Shown here in pieces: positions 8,080 through 17,392 of a DNA stretch of 64,000 bases. The notes beneath the pieces are model-generated. The model was not told the DNA's origin and searched no databases. It saw only the letters and a list, made by a program, of their open reading frames with translations. A program made the position numbers and the translations under genes. Positions within the stretch are counted from its first letter, which is position 1. Every line of letters starts with the position of its first letter. The stretch covers positions 62,001-126,000 of the forward strand of contig JAKPCO010000080.1 of assembly GCA_029553285.1 (NCBI GenBank), in the 5' to 3' direction. Origin of the DNA: Methanobacteriota archaeon. Its GTDB lineage: Archaea; Halobacteriota; Methanosarcinia; Methanotrichales; Methanotrichaceae.

Positions 8080-10026
8080 CTACACGACACGCACGACGTT
8101 GCTGGCGCCCATGTGCTTCCTGTAGACGTTGTTCTCAAACAGCCTGAAGTCGTAGTTGCCCCCGCCATATGGAGCCCTGAATGTCAGGGTGCCGCATGAC
8201 GGCCCGCCGGTCGGCTGCATGCTTATCCAGAACTTGTCAGGTCTTGTCACCCCGTACATCCCTATGACGCTGTCAGGCATCGCGCCCCAGAAGTGCACGT
8301 ATATCGCCTGGCCTGGCGAGACAGTCTCGGGCTCCGCGACTATCCTCACCCCTGCGTTCTGCTTCACAGTGACCGGTTCGCTGACCGCGAGAAGTCTGTA
8401 GCCATCGTCAGCGAACATCCGCACGTTGTAAGTTCCCGGGGTGCTTGGTGTGTACAGCAAAAACGAGCCGTTTGTGCTCCCGTCGAGGTATTTTCTGGAC
8501 AGGGGCGAGTGATCCCCAGCGCCCGTGGAGAACATTCCTATCCAGTCGCCCTCGTATCCCGGAGCTCCTGAGTATGTGACGTTGATCGGCTCGCACGCCT
8601 TGACCTCTGCAGGTGAGATATGGACCTCAGGCACCTCAACGCTTATCGGGAGATACACCAGCTCCTCAGTGGAGTACATCCGTATCTCGTAGGATCCCAC
8701 CATCCTCGGAGCCTCGAGAGCCATCTCCCTCACACTGCTGTTCGCGGTGCTGTACGATATCGCCTTTGTCCTGTCGGGAGCACCATGAGGCTCGCCTGCA
8801 GGCAGTATTCCTATCCAGACGGTGAGGTTCTCAGGAACTGACAGCCTCAGATCGATCCTCTCGCCGGGCATGAACACCATCCTGTCCAGGCCGAGGTACG
8901 CGTTATTCTTCCTGGACATGAACCTTGCCTTCATCGGATCCTTCGGCGAGAGAGGATGCCTGTCTGTTGACATTCCACCCTCGATCTCACGGGCTGAGTC
9001 GCATATGCCATCGCGATTTCTGTCCCTGCATCCCTCCTCAGGCTCATCGAAATCGCTGTAGTGGTTCCCAACAGTACCGTTATCCCACTGGTTGTTCCCG
9101 TCATCGATGGCGTTCTTCTCGTTGTTGATGAGAGTGTTGTTGTAGATCGTGTTAATGGTGTATAAGCTCAGATCTTTGTCCCGGACGTCGTAGCTCTCGA
9201 TATCGCTGTTCGGCTTGTATTTTATCGAAACTCCGCCGTACTTGCCCGGATTCTCAATCGGACGGATGGATTCCGTGTCGTTGTGGTTTGCTATTTTTAT
9301 CCCGATGCTGTTGTTGCTGGCGAGGTTCCTGGTTATATTGTTGCCCCTGGAGGTCTCAAGGGAGATGCCTGTCTGGCTGAATCTGATGATGTTATCCTCG
9401 ATGAGATTCCTGTTGCTCGATCTCTCCAGAGAGAGAGCCTCGAAGGTGGTATTCGATATGCTGTTTCCTCTCACCGTGTTTGACTCAGATGAGACCAGTC
9501 TTATGCCGCGGATGTTATTCTCCAGCCTGCATCCAGTGATGATGCTGTTTGTGGAGTTGTCGAGGAGGATGCCTGCCTCGCTGCTCGCCTCAGCCAGTAT
9601 CTTCTCGAGCGTGCAGCCCTCCGCGAAGAGCAGCGCGATCCCGTATCTGTTGCCGGAGACCTGGCAGTCGATCACGCGGTTGTTCTTTCCCCTGACGAGT
9701 ATCCCCGCATCCATCGAGGCCATTCCAGAACCGGTCGCCCTGATACCCTCGATCACCACGTCATTCCCAGAGATCGTAACAGCCGTTCCTGATCCGCCTG
9801 CGTTCACCTCAGGATATCCGGATGTGATGTTTCCCCTGATGATCAGGCTCTTATCCACCACGATTCTCTCTGAGTAGATGCCACCCTGAATCTCTATTGT
9901 ATCACCGGATGATGCCGAGTCTATCGCCGCCTGGATGCTGCTGCCGGGCGTTACCACAAAGGTTTCTGCGTGTGCCGATGCATTTAGAAGGAGCATCAGA
10001 AGACAGAGTGCATATCGCATGTGCAT
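8080..10026 (-). CDS. Secreted right-handed beta-helix (NosD-like) protein
   Basis: A 648-aa exported protein. The N terminus MHMRYALCLLMLLLNASAHA is a signal peptide, and residues about 25-320 form a run of imperfect 22-24-residue parallel beta-helix repeats of the NosD/CASH type (NRVIDCQVSGNRYGIALLF, NTVRGNSISNTTFEALSL, NNITRNLASNNSIGIKI). A DRNRDGICD calcium-binding-like loop follows. The C-terminal half contains three domains of about 95 residues ending in patterns such as SYEIRMYS, TYNVRMFADDGY and NYDFRLFENN. It is probably a surface protein; no ligand or enzyme activity can be assigned. TTTATACC lies about 25 nt before the start, suggesting a leaderless or near-leaderless transcript. 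Confidence 0.8.
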   Translation of the reverse strand: MHMRYALCLLMLLLNASAHAETFVVTPGSSIQAAIDSASSGDTIEIQGGIYSERIVVDKSLIIRGNITSGYPEVNAGGSGTAVTISGNDVVIEGIRATGSGMASMDAGILVRGKNNRVIDCQVSGNRYGIALLFAEGCTLEKILAEASSEAGILLDNSTNSIITGCRLENNIRGIRLVSSESNTVRGNSISNTTFEALSLERSSNRNLIEDNIIRFSQTGISLETSRGNNITRNLASNNSIGIKIANHNDTESIRPIENPGKYGGVSIKYKPNSDIESYDVRDKDLSLYTINTIYNNTLINNEKNAIDDGNNQWDNGTVGNHYSDFDEPEEGCRDRNRDGICDSAREIEGGMSTDRHPLSPKDPMKARFMSRKNNAYLGLDRMVFMPGERIDLRLSVPENLTVWIGILPAGEPHGAPDRTKAISYSTANSSVREMALEAPRMVGSYEIRMYSTEELVYLPISVEVPEVHISPAEVKACEPINVTYSGAPGYEGDWIGMFSTGAGDHSPLSRKYLDGSTNGSFLLYTPSTPGTYNVRMFADDGYRLLAVSEPVTVKQNAGVRIVAEPETVSPGQAIYVHFWGAMPDSVIGMYGVTRPDKFWISMQPTGGPSCGTLTFRAPYGGGNYDFRLFENNVYRKHMGASNVVRVV

Positions 10027-10282
10027 AGGTTACCGGAGGACTTCCGGGTATAAAGAGTATCGGTGCATCGATGGGCATACAGAGCATTCAATTCGCATTT
10101 GCAAAGCCCATTCGATATTGTCAGCAGTATCTTGAAGAGACCGGGTGCAGAGCATAAGGCTGTGGATGGTCACAATGCGATCGATCTCGCGCATGCGAAC
10201 GGAGTTCGTATGTTTTTATTTTCCACCCGATGGCTAACGTTAAGTCGGATGCCTACACTCTTCACATATACAAAAGGTCGTG

Positions 10283-11455
10283 ATGAAGATGATCAGGGAG
10301 ATATGTAAAAACGTCTTCCAGGTGGGCGCGATCGACTGGGACAGACGGCTCTTCGATGCGCTCATTCCTCTCCCAGAGGGCACAAGCTACAACTCGTATC
10401 TCATAAAGGGCACCGAGAAGACTGTGCTGATAGACGCGGTTGATCCGAGCAAGAAGGATCTTCTGCTCGAGAACCTCGACAAACTCTGTGTTGATAATAT
10501 CGATTATGTGGTATCACAGCACGCAGAGCAGGACCACTCTGGAGCGATAAAGTTCCTGATCGATCGATATGGTTCCACAGTCCTCGGATCCCAGAAGTGC
10601 ATCGAGCTTCTCGTTGATTTCGGCATAGTCTCAAAGGATAAAGTCCGCGCGGTGAGCGATGGTGAGCTCCTCTCTCTTGGAGATATGACGCTTGAGTTCA
10701 TAAGCGCGCCATGGGTCCACTGGCCTGACACGATATTCACGTATCTCCGGGAGAGAAAGGTGCTTTTCACATGCGATTTTCTCGGATCACATCTTGCGAC
10801 CAGCGATCTATTCGCGTGGAACCACGACAGCGCAAAGAGGTATTACGCTGAGATCATGATGCCGTTCAGGGCGAACGCGAGGAGGCATCTCGAGCGCGTA
10901 CGGATGCTTGCACCTGAGATCATCGCGCCGAGCCATGGGCTGTTGCACAACAGGCCTGATGCGGTGCTGAGTGCCTATGCGGACTGGACCTCAGATGATG
11001 TAAAAAACGAGGTGGTGGTACCATTTGTATCGATGCACGGCTCCACCGAGAAGATGATAAGCCATCTGGTCGATGCGCTGATCGATCGAGGAGTATCAGT
11101 GAAGAGGTTCGATCTCACCAAGACCGATACCGGCGCGCTTGCATCATCGCTTGTGGACGCAGCCACCATCGTCTTCGGGACACCTGCGTTCATAACAAGA
11201 CCGCATCCCCTGATCGCATATACTGCGATCATCGCGAATGCACTGCGCCCAAAGGCCAGGTTCGCATCCATCATCGGCTCGTACGGCTGGGGCGCCAGGA
11301 TCGTCGAGGAGATGAGGTCGCTCATGCCGAACCTGAAGATGGAGATCATAGAGCCTGTCATTGTGAAGGGCTACCCGAAGGAGGATGACCTCAGGGCGAT
11401 CGAGAGGCTTGCGGATGAGATCCTCAGGAGACACAGGGAACTCGGCCTGCTTTGA
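10283..11455 (+). CDS. fprA: Flavodiiron protein (F420H2 oxidase-like)
   Basis: A 390-aa A-type flavoprotein. The N-terminal metallo-beta-lactamase-like domain holds the diiron ligands (HAEQDHSG, then D in FTCDFLGSH and H in APSHGLLH). The C-terminal flavodoxin domain begins at VPFVSMHGSTEKM and binds FMN. In methanogens such proteins reduce O2 to water with F420H2, so this is an oxygen-defence enzyme. GTG 10280, ATG 10283 and ATG 10289 are all possible starts; GGTCGTGAT serves as ribosome-binding site for the last two. It is monocistronic, with a TTTTTATTTT promoter element near 10215. Confidence 0.92.
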   Translation: MKMIREICKNVFQVGAIDWDRRLFDALIPLPEGTSYNSYLIKGTEKTVLIDAVDPSKKDLLLENLDKLCVDNIDYVVSQHAEQDHSGAIKFLIDRYGSTVLGSQKCIELLVDFGIVSKDKVRAVSDGELLSLGDMTLEFISAPWVHWPDTIFTYLRERKVLFTCDFLGSHLATSDLFAWNHDSAKRYYAEIMMPFRANARRHLERVRMLAPEIIAPSHGLLHNRPDAVLSAYADWTSDDVKNEVVVPFVSMHGSTEKMISHLVDALIDRGVSVKRFDLTKTDTGALASSLVDAATIVFGTPAFITRPHPLIAYTAIIANALRPKARFASIIGSYGWGARIVEEMRSLMPNLKMEIIEPVIVKGYPKEDDLRAIERLADEILRRHRELGLL

Positions 11456-11502
11456 GCTCGTAGCCCCATCCTGATCCATCCGAGATCACGATGAGATGAA
11501 CC

Positions 11503-12151
11503 ATGACAACAGATGAGATCGAGCAGCTTAAGAAGCTTCACAGGGAGCTGGAGGATGTCATAGAGGCCAGGCTGAGAGAATTCGATCAGCTCTGGCTGAA
11601 TGCCGATGAGGAGCGGCTCTTCGAGGAGCTTGTCTTCTGTCTCCTGACACCACAGTCAAGAGCGAGATCATGCTGGGCGGCTGTGGAGAGACTGTCATCA
11701 GGAGGTGAGCTGCGCTGTCCAGTCTGGGAGAGGGTACATATGGGGCTCAGGGGGGGTGCGGTTCAGCCGCAGGAAGGCTGAGTACATATGCATGGCGAGG
11801 GAGCTGTTCACCGTGGAGGGAAGACTGTCGGTGAGAGCACAGATGGATCCGCAGAATCCATTTCAGACGCGTGAATGGCTCGTCGGAAACGTGAAGGGCA
11901 TGGGATACAAGGAGGCGAGCCATTTCCTGAGGAACATCGGCCTGGGCAGGGATCTGGCAATACTAGACAGGCACATCCTGAAGAACCTGGTTCGGTTTGG
12001 AGTTATACCGGACATCCCGAGATCGCTGGGCAGAGGCAGGTATCTCAAGATAGAGGTTGCGATGTCGGATTTCGCGCGCCTCATCAATATACCGATGTCG
12101 CATCTCGATATGCTCCTGTGGTACATGGGAGCCGGGGAGGTGTTCAAGTAG
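11503..12151 (+). pseudogene. 8-oxoguanine DNA glycosylase/AP lyase (Ogg2 type), broken by a frameshift in a G run
   Basis: Two overlapping frames together give one complete protein of about 215 aa of the archaeal Ogg2 family. The first frame (11503-11781) ends the N-terminal part EELVFCLLTPQSRARSCWAA; the second (from about 11750 to 12151) supplies VRFSRRKAEYICMAREL and the helix-hairpin-helix region KGMGYKEASHFLRNIG followed by AILDRHILKNL, with the catalytic Lys and Asp of this family. Removing one G from the seven at 11750-11756 fuses them as GLRGVRFSRRKAEY, the expected family sequence. This may be a true mutation, a sequencing error or ribosomal slippage. Confidence 0.85.
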
Positions 12152-12218
12152 AACCCGCGAGATCTGATGTTGGTTTGTGCAAAAATGATCGGCCGTCACA
12201 GGATGCGGCCGATCCCAT

Positions 12219-13646
12219 TCAGCTACCGTAAAGCTTCCGTATGCCTGCGATATCTCCATTGCCAAGCGTCCTCTGCGGGTCGTTGTAGCTGTTCATTATC
12301 TGTGAGTAGTCTCCTCTCCTCGGATCCGTGCTTGGCAGCGTGTACAGATCTCCCAGGCCGAGCGTGTGGCCGAGCTCGTGGAGAGCGACCGTCTGGACAT
12401 CGAAGATGCGACCGTTGTACATCTGGGCTCTGCTCAAGTCAGTCGTCCAGCTGTACCTCGTGTTGTAGCTCACATCGGATTCCAAAACGGTGTAGTAACC
12501 GTTCACCTTCGGATAGCCATACCTCGTCCTGGAATATGCAAGAGCCGATGGCGCGAGCGAGAGGTACTTCCAGGCGTGCACGCTGTATCCGTCGTAGGGG
12601 TTGTCAGCATTCTTCCGGGGATCAACGATCACACCTCCATCGTAGAACAGATTTCTTGTGGTAACAGCATCCCAGGTGTCCGCAGCGTTGGTGATCGCAG
12701 TTCTCACTGAGTTTGAATTCAGGCCTTCAGATGCGAGGTTTTTATCTGCCCTCAGGTAGAGAACGAGCGGGTTCGCCCTGTTCCACCGCCATCCTGTGGT
12801 CGTGTACGAGATAGGGCTGTTCTGGTAATATACCACTGCATTCGTCTTCACATTGCTCTTTTTGGCCGCGTCTCCGCTCACATGTGCCGCATTCACGCCG
12901 AATGTTCCGATACCATCGCCCGCGACCCTGAGCCCCTCGACAGCGATGCCGAAGTCGTTGCTCCCGACGATGCTCATGTCCTGCGAGTTCATCCAGACGG
13001 TCCCATCGACGGATACCTGGCCGGTGATCGATGCATCTGACGACCGGAGATCCGCATCCATCCTCCCTTCTCCAATGATGTCTCCAGTCACCACCATACC
13101 GCTATCGCCCGAGGTTGATATAGATCCGACCACCCCGACCTCACCCTCGAGGGTCGTGCTCTGAGACCCTGAAACCGAACCTCCGGATGAGATCGACTGT
13201 GTGGTTGAAATGAGGCCGTTCTCCACCTGGGCGATATTGCAGACAGCATCAGCGCCGCTGGTGCCTGCTGAGGAGGCAGCGATGTTTCCGGCGCCAGAGA
13301 CGCTCTGGCTCATGCCTCCTGAGGTGCCGGATGCGCTCAGAGCTGCAGACATGTCGAGAGCGCCGTAAGACTGTGCTGCGGCCTCGATGCCGTACGTGCT
13401 GCCTGAGACGCTCTTCGAGACGAGATTCAGTCCAGTGCCTGAGATGCTGGTCGACTGCGATACGCCGCCGGAACTGAGGGCAGTCGACTCAGCCAGGGCC
13501 GCAGAATCATCGAGCTGGTATGCCTCCGAGAGGGACACCGAGCCGCTGTAGCCGCTTGACCCATAGCTCACCGAGATCGCATGTGCCATGGGCAACAGTG
13601 CAGCGAGAAGAAGGCACACCCCCACTCCACTTTTGTTCATGATCAT
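12219..13646 (-). CDS. Secreted matrixin-like zinc metallopeptidase
   Basis: A 475-aa exported protein. A signal peptide (MNKSGVGVCLLLAALLPMAHA region) precedes about 250 residues rich in Ser, Gly, Ala and Thr with recurring SQS, SISGTG and SGTSG motifs. The C-terminal peptidase domain has HELGHTLGLGD, a HExxHxxGxxD zinc site, and a Met-turn-like SQIMNSY. The third ligand is Asp where most matrixins have His. The ATG at 13646 is chosen because GGATGAT lies six bases upstream; a longer GTG start at 13706 lacks such a site. TATATAAGC (13751-13759, minus strand) is a likely TATA box. Confidence 0.82.
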   Translation of the reverse strand: MIMNKSGVGVCLLLAALLPMAHAISVSYGSSGYSGSVSLSEAYQLDDSAALAESTALSSGGVSQSTSISGTGLNLVSKSVSGSTYGIEAAAQSYGALDMSAALSASGTSGGMSQSVSGAGNIAASSAGTSGADAVCNIAQVENGLISTTQSISSGGSVSGSQSTTLEGEVGVVGSISTSGDSGMVVTGDIIGEGRMDADLRSSDASITGQVSVDGTVWMNSQDMSIVGSNDFGIAVEGLRVAGDGIGTFGVNAAHVSGDAAKKSNVKTNAVVYYQNSPISYTTTGWRWNRANPLVLYLRADKNLASEGLNSNSVRTAITNAADTWDAVTTRNLFYDGGVIVDPRKNADNPYDGYSVHAWKYLSLAPSALAYSRTRYGYPKVNGYYTVLESDVSYNTRYSWTTDLSRAQMYNGRIFDVQTVALHELGHTLGLGDLYTLPSTDPRRGDYSQIMNSYNDPQRTLGNGDIAGIRKLYGS

Positions 13647-13897
13647 GATATTATCATCCTCATCAGTCACGCTACATAGAACGCCGTCTGGATCTCTGAC
13701 CCACACATCAGTGTTTCCATAACACTGTTACGTATTTCAATTACTGATCATATATAAGCATTCCTCCACGAGACATGCTGTACAATCAGTCTCAGATCCG
13801 GACTCGCGTCACTGACCGCAATCCTCCGGTGAGGTCCGCTTCAGACATGATCCGGCAGGAGCCAAAAGATATTAACTTCAGTCGATAACCTTGTACC

Positions 13898-15010
13898 ATG
13901 GAAAACTCCATCCAGCTCGGCAGGGTCATGGGCATACCGATACGGCTTCATGTGACATTTCTTCTGATCATTCCCTGGGTCGCATATCTCTTCGGAAGCG
14001 TCAACGCCACAGTCTTCGGCAAGCTGTACGGCTTTGGCGCGGTCGAGCCCCCGGTCATAAGATGGGCCTACTCCCTACTCTTCGCGGTCCTTCTCTTTGT
14101 CTGTGTGGGGCTGCACGAGCTCGGGCACTCGTACGTTGCAAAAAGGTATGGGATAAACATAAGAAGCATCACCCTCTACTTCTTCGGCGGCGTCGCCTCG
14201 ATGGAGGAGATCCCGAGAAACCCATCGATGGAGCTGAGGATGGCGATAGCCGGGCCTGCAGTCAGCGGGGCCCTCGGCGTGATCTCGATACTGCTTTACA
14301 CGCAGTCGGAATCGATGCTTGGCGTGGGCCATCCGTTCTCCATACTACTGTGGACGCTGGGCATAATGAATATCATCCTGATGATATTCAATCTCATCCC
14401 CGCATTTCCAATGGATGGCGGTCGGGTGCTCAGGGCGTGGTTCTCCACCCGGATGCCGTATGTGGTCGCAACAAAGAACGCAGCCGCCCTCGGAAAGATC
14501 TTTGCGGTATTTCTCATATTCCTCGGGCTTTTCACGCTGAACTTCCTCACGCTCATCATAGGCATATTCCTCTACATAGCGGCCTCTGAGGAGGATAGGA
14601 GCACCACAATAGCAGACAGCCTGCGGGGCATAAAGGTGAGGCACATAATGTCAAATGATGTGAGGGTTGTGCCTCCGGAGATGACCCTGGCGGAGCTGAT
14701 GCGACTGATGTTCTATGAGAAGCACAGGGGCTACCCCGTGATGGTGGGTGATTCGCTTGTGGGGATAGTCACGATCACAGATCTGCAGCGTGTTCCTGAG
14801 CACCTGCGCGAGACAACCCGTGTCGGAGATGTCATGACCAGAAACATATATGTCATAGGGCCGGATGATGAGGCGACTGCTGCCATAAAGATCATGGGCG
14901 ATAAGAAGATAAGAAGGCTCCCCGTCATCGAGGATGGCAGGCTGGTGGGTATAATATCAAGAGAGGATCTTCTCAGGGCCATCGAGCTCTGCTCGGATGT
15001 GAGGCTGTAA
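13898..15010 (+). CDS. Site-2 protease family membrane metallopeptidase with two CBS domains
   Basis: A 370-aa M50-family protein. About six membrane segments fill residues 15-220. The zinc site is HELGH (in VGLHELGHSYVAK) with the second motif NLIPAFPMDGGRVLRAW. Residues about 245-365 form a CBS pair (VRHIMSNDVRVVPPEMTLAE; VGDVMTRNIYVIGPDDEATA), which usually binds adenine nucleotides. Such proteins cut membrane-bound substrates; the substrate here is unknown. The stop codon abuts the start of the next gene, so the two are probably one operon. Confidence 0.92.
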   Translation: MENSIQLGRVMGIPIRLHVTFLLIIPWVAYLFGSVNATVFGKLYGFGAVEPPVIRWAYSLLFAVLLFVCVGLHELGHSYVAKRYGINIRSITLYFFGGVASMEEIPRNPSMELRMAIAGPAVSGALGVISILLYTQSESMLGVGHPFSILLWTLGIMNIILMIFNLIPAFPMDGGRVLRAWFSTRMPYVVATKNAAALGKIFAVFLIFLGLFTLNFLTLIIGIFLYIAASEEDRSTTIADSLRGIKVRHIMSNDVRVVPPEMTLAELMRLMFYEKHRGYPVMVGDSLVGIVTITDLQRVPEHLRETTRVGDVMTRNIYVIGPDDEATAAIKIMGDKKIRRLPVIEDGRLVGIISREDLLRAIELCSDVRL

Positions 15011-16228
15011 ATGGCAGATATCCCAGAAGGCATGGAAGGATCGGTAAACGATGCAAGAAACGAGATAGTGATCGTAGGCACCGCCCACGTCTCGGAAAAA
15101 AGCGTCGCCGAGGTGAGAGCGGCCATAGAGCAGACCAGGCCGGATATCGTGGCGGTCGAGCTGTGCCAGAGGCGATACCTCGCCCTGACAGGCCAGGAGA
15201 GGGATGAGGATATAAAAATAAGCGAGCTTCTGAGCGGCGGGAAGATCTATCTGGTTCTGGTCCAGTGGCTGCTCGCATACCTGCAGAGACAGATAGGCTC
15301 TGAGATGGGCGTGAAGCCAGGATCCGAGATGCTCGCGGCCATAGATGCTGCCAGAGCGGTCAACGCCAGGGTCGCCCTTGTCGACAGGGACATCAGCATA
15401 ACGATCCAGAGATTCTGGGCGGCGATGAGCATCTGGGAGAAGATGAAGATGCTCTGGAGCCTTGTCGTGGCTGCCCTCGGCTTCGGCAAGGAGGATCTCG
15501 ATGTTGACAGCGTCACCGATTCAGATGTGGTATCCCAGCTAATGGCAGAGTTCAGGAAGATCGCGCCATCCGCTGCAAGGGCGCTGGTTGACGAGCGGGA
15601 CGCATACATAGCAAGGAATCTCTACGATCTATCGAGATACGGAAAGGTCCTCGCGGTCGTGGGCGCCGGCCACCGCGAGGGCATAATGCGCTACCTCTCG
15701 GATCCATCAAGAATTCCAGACACCAGCCTCTTCGAGAAGCCTCCCGAAAAAGGGTTCGGCCTGGGCAGGGCGTTTGGCATCGTTGTTACACTTATGATCA
15801 TCGCCACGTTTGTGTACATCCTGATAGCGGGATACTCGAGCGGCGTGGTGCTCCTCGCGTTCGGGATATGGTTCCTGGTGACCGGCGGACTTGCAGCGCT
15901 GGGTGTCGTGGCTGCGAGAGGTCATCCGTTATCGATCCTCACAGCATTCCTGATAGCCTGGATGACCACACTGAATCCGTTGGTAGCTGCAGGATGGTTC
16001 GCCGGGATGGTCGAGGCCTGGAAGAGGAAGCCGACGATGGGGGATGTGAAAAGCCTGGCAAGCGCTGAGAGCATGGGTGAGATGATGGAGAACCGGTTCT
16101 TCAGGGTGGTGCTTGTGGCCGCCCTTGCGAACCTCGGCGCAACCCTGGGAACGTTTCTGGGAATATACATAATATGGCACCGGATGGGGCTGATAGATCC
16201 GCATGCCATTCTGGGTCATATAATATGA
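15011..16228 (+). CDS. TraB/PrgY family membrane protein
   Basis: A 405-aa protein starting directly after the upstream stop. The N-terminal domain has the family motifs IVIVGTAHVSEKSV, IVAVELCQRRY and, further on, VVGAGHREGI. The C-terminal 150 residues contain four or five hydrophobic segments. TraB/PrgY proteins are related to erythromycin-esterase-like/Tiki folds and in enterococci dampen pheromone signalling; the archaeal role is not known. Pairing with a site-2 protease suggests membrane proteolysis, an inference from position only. Confidence 0.88.
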   Translation: MADIPEGMEGSVNDARNEIVIVGTAHVSEKSVAEVRAAIEQTRPDIVAVELCQRRYLALTGQERDEDIKISELLSGGKIYLVLVQWLLAYLQRQIGSEMGVKPGSEMLAAIDAARAVNARVALVDRDISITIQRFWAAMSIWEKMKMLWSLVVAALGFGKEDLDVDSVTDSDVVSQLMAEFRKIAPSAARALVDERDAYIARNLYDLSRYGKVLAVVGAGHREGIMRYLSDPSRIPDTSLFEKPPEKGFGLGRAFGIVVTLMIIATFVYILIAGYSSGVVLLAFGIWFLVTGGLAALGVVAARGHPLSILTAFLIAWMTTLNPLVAAGWFAGMVEAWKRKPTMGDVKSLASAESMGEMMENRFFRVVLVAALANLGATLGTFLGIYIIWHRMGLIDPHAILGHII

Positions 16229-16369
16229 GTCCGCCTGGATCACCGAGATGCTCTGTCGCGACCCGTCAGCCACCGGTGCATGTGCGCGCGGTCGATCTCA
16301 GTGATGATCCAGGATTTCCCGCAGAAAAGGGCCCAAATCCCCTCCAAATCCCCTCCAATCTCGATGCGC

Positions 16370-17392
16370 CTATCCGGTGATCTCCAGGATCTCGTGGTAA
16401 TCCATCGCGCTTCTGAGATCCTTCATGCTCACCTGGTAGCGTTTCGCCATCGCGTCCATCACCCTGAACCAGCTCATCTCACCATCATGAGAGGACAGCT
16501 TCAGGTCGTGGTGCGCCCTGAATAAGGCATGGGGATACCCGGGAGATTCAGACGATCCGGAGAACGCGGCTGCTTTTGATAAAACAGAGGCAACACGTCC
16601 ATTCATGTAAGACGGAACATCCACCCTGAATGCCCGATCTCCCATCGGATGGAAGAGCACCATGTAAATGCTCCCCTGCCAGAGCTCCTCCTGCAGATCC
16701 GGATGGACATTCTTTCCGTTGAGATCGACGTACCACGCCCTTCCCGGCAGCAGGCTCTTCCCGAGCCTTGAGAGATGATACACCAGGGGCATCGATATCT
16801 CTCCCCATGATATCGTGGTGGACTTGCTCACACCCAGAAGATCCACGCCACGCTTCGATGCTCTCTCTATAATCTCAGCCACGACCTTTCCGAAGGGACG
16901 ATCCTTCCATATGGCGAAGCCGCCATCATATAGAACGAGATCCCCCTCCTCAGATTCGGAAAGCGCAGCATCGAGGGCCACGTACTCCTGCAGCTCTCTG
17001 AAGTATGTTGAGAGCCTCTCGAGCTCGCTCCCTCGGAGGCCGCTCAGATCGATATCAATGTTGAGCCTCTCCAGCGGCTCCCTGAACCACTCCATGTAGG
17101 CTCGCCTGTCAGCAACGAAGAGATCATCACAGGTTACCACAGTCCTCTCCCGCCTCCTGCCCCTGTAAACCACATACCCTGCACGGATGCGGTTCGCTTT
17201 GGCCACAGAGAGATCGCAGACCTTGATGTTGGAGCCGTCGACCGCGAAGATTCTTCCGTCGAATGGCTGCGGCTCCACGGGCACGAAGTCTTTCTCCCCT
17301 ATCCCTGTATGGCGCATGAGATCCTCAGGTACCACACTGAGATATCTCATAAGAGATTCCGCCGCCCTCTCAAGATTCGTCCGGGCGCTCAT
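16370..17392 (-). CDS. NurA-domain nuclease
   Basis: A 340-aa protein with NurA motifs: FAVDGSN (first acidic metal site), [10 protein letters not shown], and LLGVSKSTT toward the C terminus. NurA is a 5'-3' exonuclease that works with HerA, Mre11 and Rad50 in end resection, but no herA, mre11 or rad50 is nearby. Its start lies inside the 3' end of thiC (23-nt overlap), so it is likely co-transcribed with thiC despite the unrelated function. Confidence 0.85.
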   Translation of the reverse strand: MSARTNLERAAESLMRYLSVVPEDLMRHTGIGEKDFVPVEPQPFDGRIFAVDGSNIKVCDLSVAKANRIRAGYVVYRGRRRERTVVTCDDLFVADRRAYMEWFREPLERLNIDIDLSGLRGSELERLSTYFRELQEYVALDAALSESEEGDLVLYDGGFAIWKDRPFGKVVAEIIERASKRGVDLLGVSKSTTISWGEISMPLVYHLSRLGKSLLPGRAWYVDLNGKNVHPDLQEELWQGSIYMVLFHPMGDRAFRVDVPSYMNGRVASVLSKAAAFSGSSESPGYPHALFRAHHDLKLSSHDGEMSWFRVMDAMAKRYQVSMKDLRSAMDYHEILEITG

